DNA of 41,756 nucleotides from Lachnospiraceae bacterium UBA3282 (GTDB lineage: Bacteria; Bacillota; Clostridia; Lachnospirales; Lachnospiraceae). The DNA is taken from assembly GCA_002361735.1 (NCBI GenBank), contig DETS01000021.1, forward strand, positions 34,382 to 76,137, given 5' to 3'. A model generated the notes under the pieces. It was not told the origin of the DNA, made no database searches, and saw only the letters and a list, made by a program, of their open reading frames with translations. The position numbers and the translations under genes were made by a program. Positions 8,304 through 16,800 of this stretch are shown here, in pieces; position 1 is the stretch's first letter; every line of letters begins with the position of its first letter.

Positions 8304-9902
8304 TCAGTTCTGCTTGTATTCCGTGGGCGTCACGCCCGTATTTTTCTTAAAGATCCTGCTGAAATAGTTGGGATCCGCATAGCCCACCATGGAACAGATT
8401 TCCTTCATGGAATACTCCGTGGACGTGAGAAGCTCCTTTGCCTTATCCATGCGCAGCCCGGTCAGGTATTCCACAAAGCCTTCGCCCACTTCCTCCTTAA
8501 AGATCTTGCTGAAATAATAAGGACTGATATTGACCGTCTGCGAGACTTCATCCAGCGAGATATCTCTGCTGTAATTACTGCGAATATAAGCTTTCGCCGC
8601 CTCCACCGCTCCCAGAGACTTCTCCGCCGCCTTCATGCCGATGTTGCGGCATGCCTCCCCGATCTTGTCTGTGAACCATTTCCGCAAAGAAGCCGGTTCC
8701 GTCATCTCCATCACCGTCGGCAGGTAGTCCGCCCGATCCCGAAACTCATAGGTCATACCGCCGGAATTGTACGCCAGATACTCGGCATAGAGCACAAATT
8801 CCAGCACTTTCAGGCGGATGTTCATCAGGTAATCGCCGTAACGCTCCTCGATCACGTCAAAATAACTCTCCGCCGTGGCAACCGCATGGGCAACATCCCC
8901 GTTTTTGACTTCCGCAAACAGTTTTTTCTCCAAATCCAGAGGATAAATTTCTTCATGGGCACAGCCAATGGGAAGGTCGTCCGCATGAGCTACGCTGCCC
9001 GTGGTCATGATCAGAGCATTGACCGCTTCCTTATAAGATTCCCTCGCCTCCTCCAGAGGCGCGATCGCGCTGATACCGATGCGGAAACGGATCTGCGTCC
9101 TTCTTTTCAGTTCCCGCACCAGCTCTCTGGATTTTTCAATAAGGGCGATTCTCTCATCATAAGACATCTGCTTCTCGCTGCAGGGTACCAGACCGGGAAG
9201 TTTATTGGACATGGACATTCCCAAAACCACGCCCGGATACGCCTCCTTTAGTGCTTCCCGCAGCGCACGGTCGTGCTCCTGCAGTTTCACGCTGCTGCCC
9301 ACGGCGTCCGTCATGTGGTTGCCTTCCTGCGTCTCGCCGCAGACCACCGCCAGCATATAGGCATGGTCTGTCGTCAGATTGAGGAGCTGCTTATAGTTTT
9401 CGATATCCTCCGTAAAATGCTCCTGAAACAGCAGATTATAGACCAGCCCGCTCTCGATGATGGGCATCACGGTCTCCAGCTTTTCCCGAATCAACAGGTC
9501 GTTGCTGCGCTTGTCCCTCTCTCTGTCGATCTGCTCCATCGCCTTTTTCAGAGCCGAGACGATCCTGGTCTTTTCCATGGGCTTCGTAATGTACTCAAGC
9601 ACTCCCAGTGTGATTGCTTCCTTGGCATAATCAAATTTATCGTAAGCGCTCATGACGATAAAAATCACGTTTCGATTGCCCGCGCGAATTTCCCGCATCG
9701 CCTCGATTCCGTTGATACCGGGCATCTGAATATCCATAACGGCAATATCGGGACGGTAACTTTCCGCCAGTTCGATGACGCTCCGCCCCGTCTTTGCAAA
9801 CTCCACGGTACAGGAGTCCCCGAACTCCTTCTCGATAATAAATTTCAGCGAATCGATGACTATGCCCTCGTCATCCGCCAGCATAATCTTGTAGTGGTTC
9901 AT
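8304..9902 (-). CDS. Response regulator, YesN type (REC plus AraC-family HTH)
   Basis: A 532-residue protein. The N-terminal receiver domain has the acidic pair D10-D11, the phosphoacceptor D57 (in AVMDIQMPG) and the conserved lysine in YITKPMEK. A long middle segment (about residues 130-425) of unclear fold follows, then a C-terminal AraC-type double helix-turn-helix (from about 430; SYDEVSQTVNISPYYFSK-like, PNYFSRIFKKNTGVTPTEY). It is the partner of the kinase just upstream, separated by 3 bases. By analogy with the Clostridium XylFII-LytS-YesN system, it most likely activates transcription of the sugar ABC transporter genes downstream. Its targets are not visible as clear repeats. Confidence 0.9.
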   Translation of the reverse strand: MNHYKIMLADDEGIVIDSLKFIIEKEFGDSCTVEFAKTGRSVIELAESYRPDIAVMDIQMPGINGIEAMREIRAGNRNVIFIVMSAYDKFDYAKEAITLGVLEYITKPMEKTRIVSALKKAMEQIDRERDKRSNDLLIREKLETVMPIIESGLVYNLLFQEHFTEDIENYKQLLNLTTDHAYMLAVVCGETQEGNHMTDAVGSSVKLQEHDRALREALKEAYPGVVLGMSMSNKLPGLVPCSEKQMSYDERIALIEKSRELVRELKRRTQIRFRIGISAIAPLEEARESYKEAVNALIMTTGSVAHADDLPIGCAHEEIYPLDLEKKLFAEVKNGDVAHAVATAESYFDVIEERYGDYLMNIRLKVLEFVLYAEYLAYNSGGMTYEFRDRADYLPTVMEMTEPASLRKWFTDKIGEACRNIGMKAAEKSLGAVEAAKAYIRSNYSRDISLDEVSQTVNISPYYFSKIFKEEVGEGFVEYLTGLRMDKAKELLTSTEYSMKEICSMVGYADPNYFSRIFKKNTGVTPTEYKQN

Positions 9903-9905
9903 TTT

Positions 9906-11378
9906 TTACTCCCTTTCCAGATAAAGACAAACTTCCGTACCTTTTCCCGCGCCCTCGCTCGTGACGCTGATCACATCCTCCCTGCCCGTAAACAGCTTCA
10001 GGCGGGAAATTACATTATCCATGCCGACGCCGTTTCCGCCCGACGCCATCTCCGTCTCCCTGTACGTGCCGTTCAACACCTTTTCAATATCTTCCCCGCT
10101 CATGCCCACGCCGTTATCTTTTACGCTGATGCAGATGCGGTCTCCCGTTTTGTAGAGGGAAAGAAATATGACACCCCTGTCACCCATCTCGCGAATGCCG
10201 TGATTGACACAGTTTTCCACGATGGGCTGCAAGATCATACCCGGCATTTCCACGGACAAAAGGGTTTCGTCAATGCGCTTTTCATAACGGATATCCCCGG
10301 CGAAGCGCACGTTGAGGATGTAAATATAGGAATCCACCATCTCCACCTCGTCCGCTACCGTCACCGTCTCCTCGCTCTTTTTCATATTATAGCGGTAAAA
10401 CTGCGCCACTTTCTGAATATAGTCATAGGTTCTGTCCGCACCTTCCATCATGGAAAGCTGGGCGCCCGCGTTTAAGGTATTAAACAGAAAGTGCGGATTG
10501 ATCTGCGCCTGTAAATATTTCAGCCTCGCATCCTTCAGATGCCCTTCCATGAGAAGCTCCCGCTCCTTTAACGCACGCTCCGCCTCCATGCTCTCCCGCA
10601 GTCTCTCAATGTATTTGCCAATGCTCACCACCATCGAATTGAAGGCGCCTGTCACCACGCCGACCTCGTCCTCAGACTCCACGGGCAAAAGATCGATCTC
10701 AAAGTTTCCCTTTGCCACCTCGTCCGCGGAACCGGCAAGCTTTTTAAGCGGTCGGATGATGGCGCCCACCAGACTGATGATAATACAAAAATTGCTCACC
10801 ATCACCAGAATGATCGCCACCATGGAGATTGCCTCAAACAGACGAAAGCGCTCCAACAGGTCGCTGTACCGCTCGGAATTACTGCGAAACTGCTCCATGT
10901 TCAGGGTGGTGAGGTAATCTTTGATCGAGTCATACATGCCGGTGGCATTTTCATAGTGGAGACGGTACTTTTCCACGTTTCGCCCGCGCTTTGCCTCAAT
11001 GGTCCTGCCCACTTCGCCCAGATAATATTCGCTCATATGGCGGATATTCCGTTCCATGCGGTCAAAGGCGCGTCCTGTCACGGTCTCGTTTAAGTCCGCC
11101 GCCATATCCCTGCAGGTCTGCTCGCTGCGGTAGTAATTCTCCAGCGAATCACTGGTCTTGGCATTGAGATAATCCGTCATGTGATCCTGCACGGCGTCCA
11201 GCGCATCCGAAAACATGTTCAGATGCAGGTTATCCTGATAGACGGTATCCAGCCGCTTTGACATATTATTGATGCCGATGAGCAGAATAATATTCACCAT
11301 CGCCACCAGCAGATTGGTCACAATGTAAATGCTGCTGATCTTAAATTGCAGAGAGGCGCTACGGGGTCTGTTTTTCAT
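9906..11378 (-). CDS. Sensor histidine kinase, YesM/LytS type
   Basis: A 490-residue membrane kinase. TM1 is near residues 14-38, then about 145 residues of helical extracytoplasmic region, TM2 near 182-208, a HAMP segment (RPLKKLAGSADEVAKGNF), the His_kinase box QINPHFLFNTLN with H296, and a HATPase domain (VENCVNHGI, DNGVGMSG, GNGVGMDN). The absence of a recognisable ligand-binding domain fits a kinase that reads a separate binding protein. A longer frame opens at 11414, but the ATG at 11378 is preceded by GGAGG at about 9 bases and is preferred. With this start it overlaps the upstream sugar-binding protein by 20 bases, so the two are translationally coupled. Confidence 0.9.
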   Translation of the reverse strand: MKNRPRSASLQFKISSIYIVTNLLVAMVNIILLIGINNMSKRLDTVYQDNLHLNMFSDALDAVQDHMTDYLNAKTSDSLENYYRSEQTCRDMAADLNETVTGRAFDRMERNIRHMSEYYLGEVGRTIEAKRGRNVEKYRLHYENATGMYDSIKDYLTTLNMEQFRSNSERYSDLLERFRLFEAISMVAIILVMVSNFCIIISLVGAIIRPLKKLAGSADEVAKGNFEIDLLPVESEDEVGVVTGAFNSMVVSIGKYIERLRESMEAERALKERELLMEGHLKDARLKYLQAQINPHFLFNTLNAGAQLSMMEGADRTYDYIQKVAQFYRYNMKKSEETVTVADEVEMVDSYIYILNVRFAGDIRYEKRIDETLLSVEMPGMILQPIVENCVNHGIREMGDRGVIFLSLYKTGDRICISVKDNGVGMSGEDIEKVLNGTYRETEMASGGNGVGMDNVISRLKLFTGREDVISVTSEGAGKGTEVCLYLERE

Positions 11379-12582
11379 CTGCCGCCCCTCCTTCTCCCAG
11401 ATAATCCGCCACATTTTCCGCCGAGATCAGGCTGATATCCGCCGTAAAATACTGGCTGGTGTAACCCAGATCATGATACTCCTGCAGCGCGTCGATGCAA
11501 AAACCGCCCATCTGCGGCGCGTCAATGTACACCGTAGCATAGATCACGTTTCTGTCGATGGCATTTAAGATCGTATCCGAAACATAGTAGCCCAAAATAC
11601 TGACTTTTCCCACCATATTATAATCGACCACCGCCTGATAAGCGCAGGTGGTGTTCAGTTCGTTCAAACAGATGAGGATATCGGGAATATTGTCTGCCAT
11701 AATAATATCGCGCACAGACTCCTCCACCGAAAAAGCATTGGTGTCATCCACTGTCTGCAGCGACAGCTCGATCGCCGTCTCCCCACGCTCCTGCTCTATG
11801 GTCTCCTGAATGCCTGAAAACAGGATGTTCTGATCCAGACCGCCCGCAAAGGCGTTGACTAATATAGTCACTCTTATGGGACGCCTAATCGAACCGACCT
11901 CCACAGGCTCCATTTCCACCACCATATCGTCCTCATCCTGCACGATGTTCCCTGCCTGTCCGGTTACGTCGCTCTGATCCCCCCAGCCGACCTTTACCTG
12001 CTCCTCCATGGTGCCGACCAGCCGCTCCCGCACGATCTGCAGCGCCTGCCTGCCATACTCTCTGCCCAGATTATAGCTGCCCACGCTCACAAAACTGCAG
12101 CGGGCGCTCTGCGTGTTGTCCCCGTAGAGGGTCACAACGGGAATCCCCGCGGCAGCCGCCCTGTCAATGAGCGTCGTCATCTCCTCATTTTCGCCCGCCG
12201 TCACAATGATCCCGTCCACATCGGAGGCGATCGCTACCTGCATCTGTTCCTCTACGGAATAATTTTGAAACTGATCGTTTCCCAGCCAGTCCACGTAGAC
12301 ATTGTCCGCAAGCGCCCGTTCACAGGCTCCCTGATAAACGGACTGCCAAAACGGACTCTTGCTGTCCTGGGTGATCAGCATATAGTATCTGTCGTAGACG
12401 CCCGCAGCGCTCTCCTCCTGATAACTTCCCCGATAAAACCACAACACAAAAACAGCCATCAGCACGGTCAGCACAATGCAGGATGCCGTCAGGACCGGAG
12501 GCAGTAAGGCAAGCCCCGAAAAAGATTTTTTCGGGGCTGATGGTTTGTCGGTATGTTGTTTTTTCGACTTAATTATCTTCAA
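11359..12582 (-). CDS. Membrane-anchored sugar-binding protein, probable sensor input subunit
   Basis: A 407-residue protein. A basic 20-residue N-terminus and one transmembrane segment (about residues 24-50) replace the usual lipobox. A periplasmic-binding-protein-like domain follows (YMLITQDSKSPFWQSVYQGA, DGIIVTAGENEE, GIPVVTLYGDN, DILICLNELNTT, VSILGYYVSD). No free Cys is placed for lipid attachment, so it should stay in the membrane facing out. It is immediately upstream of, and overlaps, the YesM-like kinase, which is the arrangement of XylFII-LytS pairs in Clostridium, where the binding protein signals to the kinase. The start is TTG at 12582: the next in-frame Met lies inside the membrane segment, and the frame overlaps the upstream 51-residue ORF by 14 bases. 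Confidence 0.85.
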   Translation of the reverse strand: MKIIKSKKQHTDKPSAPKKSFSGLALLPPVLTASCIVLTVLMAVFVLWFYRGSYQEESAAGVYDRYYMLITQDSKSPFWQSVYQGACERALADNVYVDWLGNDQFQNYSVEEQMQVAIASDVDGIIVTAGENEEMTTLIDRAAAAGIPVVTLYGDNTQSARCSFVSVGSYNLGREYGRQALQIVRERLVGTMEEQVKVGWGDQSDVTGQAGNIVQDEDDMVVEMEPVEVGSIRRPIRVTILVNAFAGGLDQNILFSGIQETIEQERGETAIELSLQTVDDTNAFSVEESVRDIIMADNIPDILICLNELNTTCAYQAVVDYNMVGKVSILGYYVSDTILNAIDRNVIYATVYIDAPQMGGFCIDALQEYHDLGYTSQYFTADISLISAENVADYLGEGGAADEKQTP

Positions 12583-12724
12583 GACCTTTCTGGGTATCTT
12601 CTATGAGCTTTTCAGTCATTTCAGACGCTTTCTCATATTCTTTCTCTTTCAATGCCTGCTGAAGATCCTTCAAATCCTGCAGCAAGCGTCTTAAGTAACT
12701 CTTAAAAACGCTCATATCTTCCAT
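12569..12724 (-). CDS. Small hypothetical protein, 51 residues, helical
   Basis: ATG at 12724, stop TAA at 12569-12571. The product begins MEDMSVFKSYLRRLLQDLKD and is rich in Leu, Lys, Glu and Gln with heptad-like spacing, suggesting one or two amphipathic helices. AAGGGAGA stands at a proper distance upstream. It starts 17 bases after the DHH phosphoesterase gene and its last 14 bases overlap the TTG start of the sugar-binding protein, so it may couple translation of that gene. I do not recognise the family. A tight fit between two genes, a good ribosome binding site and coding-like composition argue that it is real. Confidence 0.65.
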   Translation of the reverse strand: MEDMSVFKSYLRRLLQDLKDLQQALKEKEYEKASEMTEKLIEDTQKGLEDN

Positions 12725-12741
12725 TCATTCTCCCTTCTTCC

Positions 12742-13671
12742 TTATTTTGAATAATACGCATCGTAGTTTACGATCTCATCCAGCAGCTTCGGCAGCTGTT
12801 CGTCCATCACCTCGTCCGCAAACTGGCAGGTGCCCACTGCCATGTGACCGCCGCCGCCATACTTTAACATCAGGCTGCCTACATTGACATGGGAAGTGCG
12901 GTTTAAGACACTGTAGCCCACCGCCGCGGAACACCCTTTGCCGCCGCGTCCGTTCACGATCCAGACAGAGATATTCTGCTCAGGATACATACTGTAGATC
13001 AGGAAACGGTTGCCGGAATAAATGGGATCCACACCCCGCAGGTCGGAAATGATCACATCCTTCTCGATGCGCGTATGCGCCCGCACCATCTCTTTGAATT
13101 TCTGATCCTGCTCACGGTAGATGTCGATACGCTCCTGCACATCGGGCAGCGCCAGAATCTCCTCCGTATTCATGGTACGGCAGCACTCCATCAATTTCTC
13201 CATCAGCTGATAGTTGGAAATCGTAAAGTTACGCCATCTGCCAAGTCCCGTGCGGGGATCCATCAAAAATCCCACCAGAATCCAACCCTGGGGATTCTGA
13301 ATCTCGTCAATGGTCAGATTGCCGGAATCCACCTTATCTACGGCAACCATCATATCGTCAAAGTGAGAGAATCGCTCCTCGCCTCCGTAATACTCGTAAA
13401 TGATGCGCGCGCAGGAAGGCGTGATGCGGCTTTCTCCTTTATATTTTCCCTTTAACTCATTGCGCTCATGCTCGCTGGAATGATGGTCAAACCAAAGCCC
13501 GCATCCCTCCACGAAAGGAACGTTTGCCAGCACGTCGTTCTCGTCGATCTCCACCAAACCGTCCTGCAGATCCTTCGGGTGCGCAAATTTCCAACTGTCG
13601 ATCAGCCCTATCTCCTTTAAGAGGGCGCCGCATGCCAGTCCGTCAAAATCAGATCTCGTCACTAATCTCAT
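12742..13671 (-). CDS. DHH-family phosphoesterase
   Basis: A 309-residue soluble protein. The DHH part begins RLVTRSDFDGLACGALL and continues with LWFDHHSSEHER, which supplies the DHH metal ligands. The C-terminal DHHA1 part has the glycine-rich substrate loop KYGGGGHMAVGTCQF. The family includes nanoRNases, c-di-AMP phosphodiesterases and proteins often labelled exopolyphosphatase; the substrate here is unknown. The start at 13671 is chosen because AGGAG lies 8 bases upstream; a frame extension to 13710 lacks a site and adds an unconserved N-terminus. It is the promoter-proximal gene of the run leading into the sugar-sensing genes, though a functional link is not evident. Confidence 0.85.
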   Translation of the reverse strand: MRLVTRSDFDGLACGALLKEIGLIDSWKFAHPKDLQDGLVEIDENDVLANVPFVEGCGLWFDHHSSEHERNELKGKYKGESRITPSCARIIYEYYGGEERFSHFDDMMVAVDKVDSGNLTIDEIQNPQGWILVGFLMDPRTGLGRWRNFTISNYQLMEKLMECCRTMNTEEILALPDVQERIDIYREQDQKFKEMVRAHTRIEKDVIISDLRGVDPIYSGNRFLIYSMYPEQNISVWIVNGRGGKGCSAAVGYSVLNRTSHVNVGSLMLKYGGGGHMAVGTCQFADEVMDEQLPKLLDEIVNYDAYYSK

Positions 13672-13769
13672 CGTTTTTTCTCCTATCCCATCCCAAATTC
13701 TATGCCCCAAAATACAAAGCCCCGGCCGCGTAGATTCTCATGTCCGCTCCACAGCCTGCCGCTATGTTA

Positions 13770-13798
13770 ATTATAAAAGATAGACCCGCGCATTTCAA
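13770..13798 (-). promoter_or_regulatory. Sigma-A promoter for the DHH phosphoesterase operon
   Basis: On the minus strand TTGAAA (13793-13798) and a perfect TATAAT (13770-13775) are separated by exactly 17 bases. It lies about 100 bases upstream of the phosphoesterase start and just after the end of addA. It is the only good promoter found ahead of the small ORF, sensor and response-regulator genes, so these are probably read from here. Confidence 0.75.
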
Positions 13799-13807
13799 GA
13801 AAAAGTT

Positions 13808-16800
13808 CTAAAGAAGGATCGACACCGGTCCGCTGTTCTTCGGAATCAGGGTAATCTCCTGTCCCAGCTTAAAAGAGTAGATGATCTTCTCCTTCACGGG
13901 CTTTGTGCCGCCAAAGATCCGGGTCAGAGCCTCGCTGTAATAATCAAGCTGCACCTGATAACGCTTTACCAGCTCCTCCGCCGTGTCTACGGCGTCCGTT
14001 TTGTAATCCAATACCACAAAGCCGTCCTCCTCCTCAAAGAACACGTCGATGATTCCCTGAATGAGCACCGTCTCCTCCGACGGAAACTCCGGATTCAAGC
14101 GGTCTGCGGGAAGCCCCAGCACAAAAGGCTGCTCCTTGTAGAGTTTCCCCGCACGCGCCGCCTCCGCCATGCGCCATGCCGCCCCGCTCGTTAAAAAGGC
14201 AGTCAGCTTCGGAAGTGAGAGCGCCTCATAATAGGCTTTTGATAGTCTCCCCTCCCGCAGCCCGGTCTCCATCTGCTCCCGCAAAAGTGTGCCCGCGGCG
14301 TCAGAATTTCGGTTGACTTCAATAGTCAATTTTTCAAACGCAAAGAGCTCCATCGCCTTATGGAAGGCGCTGCCGCGCATGGACCCGGTGACACGCTCGT
14401 CATTTTCGATGAATTTCGGTAGATAGGGAATCACGGGCTTTTCCTCGAAAAGATGCGCCGAAAGGTCGGATTCTTCCTGCATTCCCGCCTTTTTTAATTC
14501 CGACACGGTAGTCTTTGTGTAGAGGTCTTTGAGGTTCTCATGCGGATAGCGGTAAGAAAAACGATGTGACAGCTCTGTCATCAGTTCTTTCGAGCATTTC
14601 ACTCCGTCAACATCTTCCGCCGCTCCGGACGAGACGGACATCAGCTTTCTTTTCGCTTCCTCCCCGTGCAGCACTTCTTCCAGCTTTTCCTCCACCACAT
14701 GGTCCCAACCGGTCAATGTTACCGTAAAACCCATCTCCTCCCCATACTCCGCCGCGCCGCTGTCCGCTTCCACGCCGCCCGCCTCATACAAACCGTCCAG
14801 ACAACGGCTGCCGGAGAGCGCAAAGAGCACAAAGGACAGCAGACTGGTCGTGCCGTACAAAACGTCGTAGGAAAGGAGCTTCTCCTTCCGTCTGCGCAGG
14901 GGAAGCAGGGACAGAGCCGTCTTCTCCAAATCCTTCACGCTGCCAGAGAGGATCAGTTTTTCCTCCGCTCTGGTCATTGCCACATAGAGAATGCGCATTT
15001 CTTCCGCCAGATTATCCCGCCTGCGCTTCACGGCGATCGCCTGTTTGCGCAGGCTCTTTGCCCGCACGCGAAGTACGGGATCCACATAGTCCACGCCAAG
15101 TCCGGCGTCCACATCCGCCAGGACCGTGCCGTCTCCCTCCTTTGCCCGAAAGCGTCTGGACAGCCCTGAGACGAAACAGATCGGAAACTGCAGTCCCTTG
15201 CTCTTGTGCACGCTCATGATGCGCACCACATCCGCATTCTCATCCTGCATCCCCGCCTCGCCGTAGTCCACTTCGTACTTTTCCAACTGCTCCATGTAGC
15301 GCAGGAAATGATAGAGTCCGAAATAGCCGGTCTTCTCATAGTCCGCCGCCTTCACCAACAGCATCTCTACATTGGCGCGCCTGCGGCTCCCTTCGGGGCG
15401 GACGGCAACATAGGCAAGATAACCGCTCTCCCGCAAGATGATCTGCAAAAGCTCATGCACGGAGGTGTAGACCGCCAGATCCCGGTAGCGGGCGATCTTT
15501 TCAAGGAAGTCGGCGGCTTTCTGACGCAGGGAGGCAGGAATATCGGCCGCGGGCGAGGACCCCGCACAGGCCTTCAGCGCGTCGTAGAGATAACGCTTCT
15601 TCGGGTAAGCTGCCCGCACCAGCGCAATCTCCTCCTCGGAAAAGCCGCCCAGATAGGCGTGCAATACCCCATAAAGAGGAATGTCCTGCAAAGGATTGTC
15701 CAGTACCCGCAAAAAGTGCAAAAGCTCCTGCACCTCCCCCGCCGCAAAATATCCCGTGCGGGAAGTGACATAGACGGGAATGCCCTCTTCCTCCAGCACC
15801 CGCTTAAAGACCTCGTCCCAGCCGGAAAGGGTGCGCAGGAGGATCACGATATCGCGGAAAGAAGCCTGCCGCAGCGTCCCCGTCTCCCGATCCGTCACCT
15901 TGAGATCTCTCAAGATTTCTTTGATCTTCGCCGCCACTGCGTATGCTTCCCGCTCCTTCGCACTAAGCTCCTCCGGCCTGTCCCCCTCCTGTACGAGGAG
16001 AAGCTCCGTGCGGTAGGGGGAATGTGCGGAAACTGCCGTTTCGTTCGCGGCAGGCGCAGAGGATTCTGCTTCGGTTGCGGCAGACGCAGGGGCGCACACT
16101 TCGTCTGCCGCCGGTGCAGGCGGATAGACCGCCCCCGGATGCAGCGCCGCCTGCTCATCGTAAACGATACCGCCCAGCGCCTTTCCCATCAGGCGGTAAA
16201 AAAGGGCATTGACGCTGTCAAGCACCTCCGTCCTGCTCCTGAAATTCTGATGCAGGTCGATCCGCAGCGCCCGCTCCCCGTCCTTTCCATACTCGTCATA
16301 CTTTTCTAAAAAAAGCTCAGGTCTCGCCAAACGGAATTTATAGATGCTCTGTTTCACATCCCCCACCATAAAGCGGTTGTACCTGCCCTCCGCTTCTCCG
16401 CTGATGGAGGAGAGCAGATACTCCTGCACCAGATTGCTGTCCTGGTACTCGTCGATGAGGATCTCGTGATAGCTGTCGCGATAGGCAAGCGCCGTTTCCG
16501 TGGGCACATATTGACGCGATACCCCGCCTGCGCTTCCCTGATCCGCGCTCCTCTGATCGTTAATCTGCAAATCGGATGTACCGTCTTCATCTTCTTCCCG
16601 TAAGAGCACCTGCAGCGCAAAATGCTCGATATCGTCAAAATCCAGCACATTTTTCTCCCGCTTGGCTGCGTCGAAAGCTTCCTTAAAGGAGATCGTCAGG
16701 TCGATCAGCGCCGTAAGCGCCGCCTGACAGCCTTCCATCTGTCTGCAAATCTGTTCTTCATTTCCCGCGAAGAAGGACTCCCGCAGTTCCGAGAGGCTAT

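Noticed and set aside
7163..9251. Long plus-strand ORFs (357 and 391 residues) with many His/Arg/Pro/Leu
   Set aside because: Antisense shadows of the sugar-binding lipoprotein and the response regulator; composition is that of reverse-strand GC-rich codons.
9273..10475. 400-residue plus-strand ORF
   Set aside because: Shadow of the YesM-like kinase and the response regulator start; no ribosome binding site.
15206..16309. 367-residue plus-strand ORF
   Set aside because: Lies entirely inside addA, opposite strand, low-complexity His/Arg-rich.
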